Shown here: positions 61,172-64,000 of the stretch, piece after piece
Position numbering within the stretch: the stretch's first letter is position 1
Layout: the number at the start of each line of letters is the position of its first letter
Assembly: GCA_022821805.1 (NCBI GenBank)
Contig: JAJECX010000003.1
Span: forward strand, 1-64,000
Origin: Anaerolineae bacterium
GTDB taxonomy: Bacteria; Chloroflexota; Anaerolineae; Aggregatilineales; Phototrophicaceae
Length of the DNA stretch: 64,000 nt
Direction: 5' to 3'
The notes under the pieces: model-generated
Seen by the model: only the letters and a program-made list of their open reading frames with translations
Database searches by the model: none
Told to the model about the DNA's origin: nothing
Program-made: the position numbers and the translations under genes

Positions 61172-62405
61172 TTTCGCTTCTCCGTTCCGCTGTCGATTTT
61201 CGCCGGGTCGCCACGCGGTGTACGCTCAGCATCAGGCCGACGCCGATCATTACGACCATCAGCGAGGACCCGCCGAAGCTAATGAGGGGCAAGGGCACAC
61301 CGGTTGAGGGTATGGCGCCCGTCATCACGGCGATGTTCAACAGCGCTTGAATGATCACCCAGGAGGTGAATCCAACGCAAAGCAGCGAACCAAAACTGTC
61401 TTTCGCCCGGCGCGCGATCTGGAAGCCGCGGATGGCGAAAGCGACATAGAGCGCAACCACCAGGGCAGCGCCGAAGACCCCAAGTTCTTCGCCGATGATG
61501 GCGAAAATGCTATCGGTGTGCGGCGCCGGCAGCGCGCCGAATTTCTGCTCTGAATGGCCGATGCCGACGCCGATCCAGCCGCCGCGCAGAAAAGCCGTTA
61601 TCGCCTGCAGCGTGTGGTAATCCGACAAGGTGACATCGCTGAAACCAGCCACAAAGTCGGCAATTCGCTGCTGCGCATAGGGCCGGCTTTCGACAACGAT
61701 CGCCATGACGGCGCCCGCCAATACGCTTACAGCGCCCATCTGCATTATATTGGCGCCAGCAACGAAGTACATGACCCCAGCCGTAAGCGCAACGATGGCG
61801 GCCGAACTCAGGTCAGGCTGCGACACAATGAGGCCGCTTAAGGTACCGACGACTAATAGAAACGGAATCAAGCCGAAAAAGAAACTGTCGACCCTGGTAT
61901 TTTTTGAGCCCAGCCAAGCCGCCATGTAAAGCACGGTCGCGAATTCCGCCAGCTCGCCTGGCTGAAAGCGCCCCCCCGTGAACGAACGCTGAGCGCCGAA
62001 TCTCACTTCACCGAATAGCCGCACGGCAACGAGCAGCACGATCGTCACCACCAGCAGCCAGAGCGCAAATCGTTTCCAAAAGCGATAATCAATCGTGGCA
62101 AAAAATATCAAAGCCAGCGCCGCCAGCGCGACATTGCGCAGATGCTCCTCAACGAAGAAACCGGTCGCGCTGCCATAGGTCTTGTTGCTCCAGTCCCATG
62201 TCGAACTGAATACCATCAGCGAGCCGATGGCGAGCAGCAGAACAACCACCGCCACCAGCGGCTTGTCAAGCGACGCCAGCAAGCGCCGCCTTTGGAAGGA
62301 GATCGGGCGGGGAATGCTGTCATCGACGCCAGTGAAGCCAAAGCCCCGGCGAATTCTGCGGCGAATTCGGCGTTGCCTGGCGTCATAATTCACTCGGTCC
62401 GTCAT
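61083..62405 (-). CDS. ftsW: FtsW-type peptidoglycan glycosyltransferase, long tail overlapping murG
   Basis: 440 residues from the ATG at 62405 (the frame is open to 62624 without coding features). SEDS-family membrane protein with about ten helices: SSTWDWSNKTYGSATGFFVEE, GGRFQPGELAEFATVLYMA, LIVSQPDLSSAAIVALTAG and GIPSTGVPLPLISFGGSSL-type end (AIPSTGVPLPLISFGGSS). The last 40 residues are a basic tail (RRKSTAERRSEIASFDRSWR) whose coding runs 89 bases into murG. It polymerises lipid II at the septum. Confidence 0.94.
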   Translation of the reverse strand: MTDRVNYDARQRRIRRRIRRGFGFTGVDDSIPRPISFQRRRLLASLDKPLVAVVVLLLAIGSLMVFSSTWDWSNKTYGSATGFFVEEHLRNVALAALALIFFATIDYRFWKRFALWLLVVTIVLLVAVRLFGEVRFGAQRSFTGGRFQPGELAEFATVLYMAAWLGSKNTRVDSFFFGLIPFLLVVGTLSGLIVSQPDLSSAAIVALTAGVMYFVAGANIMQMGAVSVLAGAVMAIVVESRPYAQQRIADFVAGFSDVTLSDYHTLQAITAFLRGGWIGVGIGHSEQKFGALPAPHTDSIFAIIGEELGVFGAALVVALYVAFAIRGFQIARRAKDSFGSLLCVGFTSWVIIQALLNIAVMTGAIPSTGVPLPLISFGGSSLMVVMIGVGLMLSVHRVATRRKSTAERRSEIASFDRSWRNRRTRISRAGGRPSAAAGQQ

Positions 62406-62445
62406 ACCGTCCCTACGCTGGCGACTCGTTTGCGGAGTCCATTCA

Positions 62446-63855
62446 TTATAGTTGAGATACCAATTGGCGAAAGTGATCCCCGCGCTCGGCGAAGTCCTTG
62501 TAAGCGTCATAACTCGTGCCGCCGGGAGACAGCAACACGACATCGCCCGCTTTCGCCACTTCCGCCGCCCGCTGAACCGCGTCCGCCAGCGTCCGCGCCC
62601 GCGAAATCCGCGCCTCGCCAACACCCATCTTGTCCAGCAGGTTCATCACCTTCGTCGCCACTTGCTTCTCGCCGTCTTCGCCGAAAATGACAATATGGCG
62701 CGCTTTTTGCAGCGCCGCCAAAATCGCCGCCTCCCAGGGCAGGTCTTTGTCGGCGCCGCCGATCAGCAGCACCAGTGGCTCTTCGTAGCTGGCGAGCGCG
62801 GCCAGCAGCCGTTCCGGCGCTGTGGCGATGCTGTCGTTCACCCAAGTGACGCCGCCCAGGGCGCGCACATTCTCCAGGCGGTGTTCAATGGGCTTGAACT
62901 CGCAAATCGCCCTTCGCATGACATCCGGCACGACACCGGGTCGATCGATTGCCAAGCCCATCGATCCCGCGATTGCGCAAGCCGCCAGCGCATTTAATAC
63001 GTTGTGATCGCCGCGCAGCGGTATATCTCCGCGTTCACAGACGACGTGTGGACTTGCGTCGAAACTGGCGGAGCCGGCGACGATCAGCCGGCTGCCCAGC
63101 ATGAAGGCGCCATCGGGCGCCATCTCGTACAGGCTGAATGCCAACAACTCGCCTTTCACCATTGGCTCTAGCGACTTGCTGCCAGCGTCGTCCCAGCCGA
63201 GCACCGCCACATCGCTCTCTCGCTGATACCGAAGGATCTTGGCTTTGGCCCGGGCATATCGCTCAAAGGCGCCATGCCGGTCCAGGTGATTCGGCGTCAG
63301 GTTGAGCACGGCCGCGACCTGTGGACTCGCGGTCATCAGCTCCAGCTGAAAGCTGGAAAGCTCCATCACGACGATATCATTGGCGCTGATCTTTGAAAGC
63401 TCCGCAATCAGCGGATTGCCGATATTGCCGCCAAGCCAAACTTTGTAACCCGCGCGTTCCACAATCTTCGCCACCAGAGCCGACGTGGTGGTTTTGCCGG
63501 CGCTTCCCGTTATGCCAATGATCGGCGCCGGACAGCGCTCGAGGAACAGCTGCGCGTCGTTGCTGAAGGGAATGCCGCGTTTCCGCGCCACTTGCAGAAT
63601 CGGCAAGTCGAGCGGGACGCCGCCCGAGACGCAAATGCAGCGCGCCCCAATCAAGACTTCGTCCGGATGCCGGCCGAGATAAAAGCGGACGCCCGGATAA
63701 TCGCGCCGGCGCAATCCGAGCGCCTTGGCGCTGCGGCTGTCGGTCACGGCGACTTCTGCGCCCACCGACGGCAGCCAGCGAGCAAGCGCCCGACCTTGGC
63801 GGCCGAAACCGAAAACGACTACCTTTTTGCCAGCCAGGGAATCTCGTCCCACCAT
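62446..63855 (-). CDS. murD: UDP-N-acetylmuramoylalanine--D-glutamate ligase
   Basis: 469 residues from the ATG at 63855 (MVGRDSLAGKKVVVFGFGRQ); an ATG at 63897 sits on the promoter. Mur ligase order: GIPFSNDAQLFLERCPAPII, P-loop GITGSAGKTTTSALVAKI, MELSSFQLELM, NLTPNHLDRHGAFERYARAK and WVNDSIATAPERLLAAL. It adds D-Glu to UDP-MurNAc-Ala. First gene of the cluster in this window, 41 bases before ftsW. Confidence 0.95.
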   Translation of the reverse strand: MVGRDSLAGKKVVVFGFGRQGRALARWLPSVGAEVAVTDSRSAKALGLRRRDYPGVRFYLGRHPDEVLIGARCICVSGGVPLDLPILQVARKRGIPFSNDAQLFLERCPAPIIGITGSAGKTTTSALVAKIVERAGYKVWLGGNIGNPLIAELSKISANDIVVMELSSFQLELMTASPQVAAVLNLTPNHLDRHGAFERYARAKAKILRYQRESDVAVLGWDDAGSKSLEPMVKGELLAFSLYEMAPDGAFMLGSRLIVAGSASFDASPHVVCERGDIPLRGDHNVLNALAACAIAGSMGLAIDRPGVVPDVMRRAICEFKPIEHRLENVRALGGVTWVNDSIATAPERLLAALASYEEPLVLLIGGADKDLPWEAAILAALQKARHIVIFGEDGEKQVATKVMNLLDKMGVGEARISRARTLADAVQRAAEVAKAGDVVLLSPGGTSYDAYKDFAERGDHFRQLVSQL

Positions 63856-63896
63856 TTTGCGCTGCGGTCTACACGGCGAGCGAACAAACAGTTTCA

Positions 63897-63902
63897 ATTA
63901 TA
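63897..63902 (-). promoter_or_regulatory. -10 box candidate of the murD-ftsZ cluster
   Basis: A perfect TATAAT on the minus strand, about 40 bases before the murD ATG. The -35 region is poor (CGTGTC at 17 bases). Nothing else is recognisable between here and the right edge of the window. Confidence 0.45.
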
Positions 63903-64000
63903 GTGCATTGGGATTTCACGACACGAAGCAAGCGCGTCATATGCCAATCGTTTCAAAGTCACGAATTCGCTGCGCGACCTGACAAATGCTCAAAGCAGCG

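Noticed and set aside
62406-62624. N-terminal extension of FtsW
   Set aside because: It overlaps the end of murD in another frame and lacks membrane features; the ATG at 62405 fits the family.

Overview
The window looks like an aerobic, GC-rich member of the Chloroflexota. The call rests on gene content and protein style, not on a database search: a split Rieske/cytochrome b6-type complex with separate membrane cytochromes c, an archaeal/Gram-positive-like CcmE, a B12-dependent ribonucleotide reductase, a single-operon mur/fts cluster, and clouds of small G-rich palindromic repeats. Coding is dense on both strands. No prophage, CRISPR array or rRNA was seen.

Layout. 1-5300: the end of a transposase, then a minus-strand cytochrome c maturation operon (unknown membrane protein, small membrane protein, ccmE, ccmF, ccmH, ccmG, ccmI-like). 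5.4-6.2 kb: two overlapping unknown genes. 6.2-10.9 kb: Rieske protein, cytochrome b and two cytochromes c, i.e. the complex that uses the Ccm products. 11.1-15.8 kb: a type IIG/ISP restriction-modification gene broken in two by about 1.5 kb of small unknown genes. 15.9-17.0 kb: one more cytochrome c and a repeat-filled spacer. 17.0-21.2 kb: corA, RNase D, a Nudix hydrolase, a family-4-like uracil-DNA glycosylase lacking its iron-sulfur cysteines, and a Uma2 nuclease. 21.3-31.1 kb: assorted metabolic genes (phosphatase/nuclease, M20 hydrolase, GNAT proteins, coaX, ADP-ribosylglycohydrolase, a ceramide-synthase-like acyltransferase, a solute-binding protein, a LOG protein) and tRNA-Asn and tRNA-Ser. 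31.2-38.8 kb: tadA with an acidic partner protein, malQ, hisS, DinB, an ETF-quinone-oxidoreductase-like Fe-S protein and an acetyltransferase. 38.8-42.6 kb: two tandem membrane glycosyltransferase paralogues. 42.7-49.2 kb: lpdA, an rRNA methyltransferase, infC-rpmI-rplT, an arginase-fold protein, a LysM protein and a DUF218 protein. 49.3-53.7 kb: a methyltransferase fused to an Mrr-type nuclease, a frameshifted DUF2188 gene and nrdJ. 54.1-63.9 kb: murD-ftsW-murG-murC-murB-ftsQ-ftsA-ftsZ, all minus strand.

Most notable: (i) small palindromic repeats that have entered reading frames or supply start signals (ccmH, the restriction gene, corA); (ii) the twice-interrupted type ISP gene, with two related tiny coiled-coil/membrane genes and an antisense overlapping gene pair inside it; (iii) several enzymes with altered key residues (CcmE CxxxF, cytochrome b APWY in place of PEWY, UDG without Fe-S cysteines, arginase fold without its GGDH histidine); (iv) an acidic protein that ends in a beta-clamp-binding-like QMDLF.
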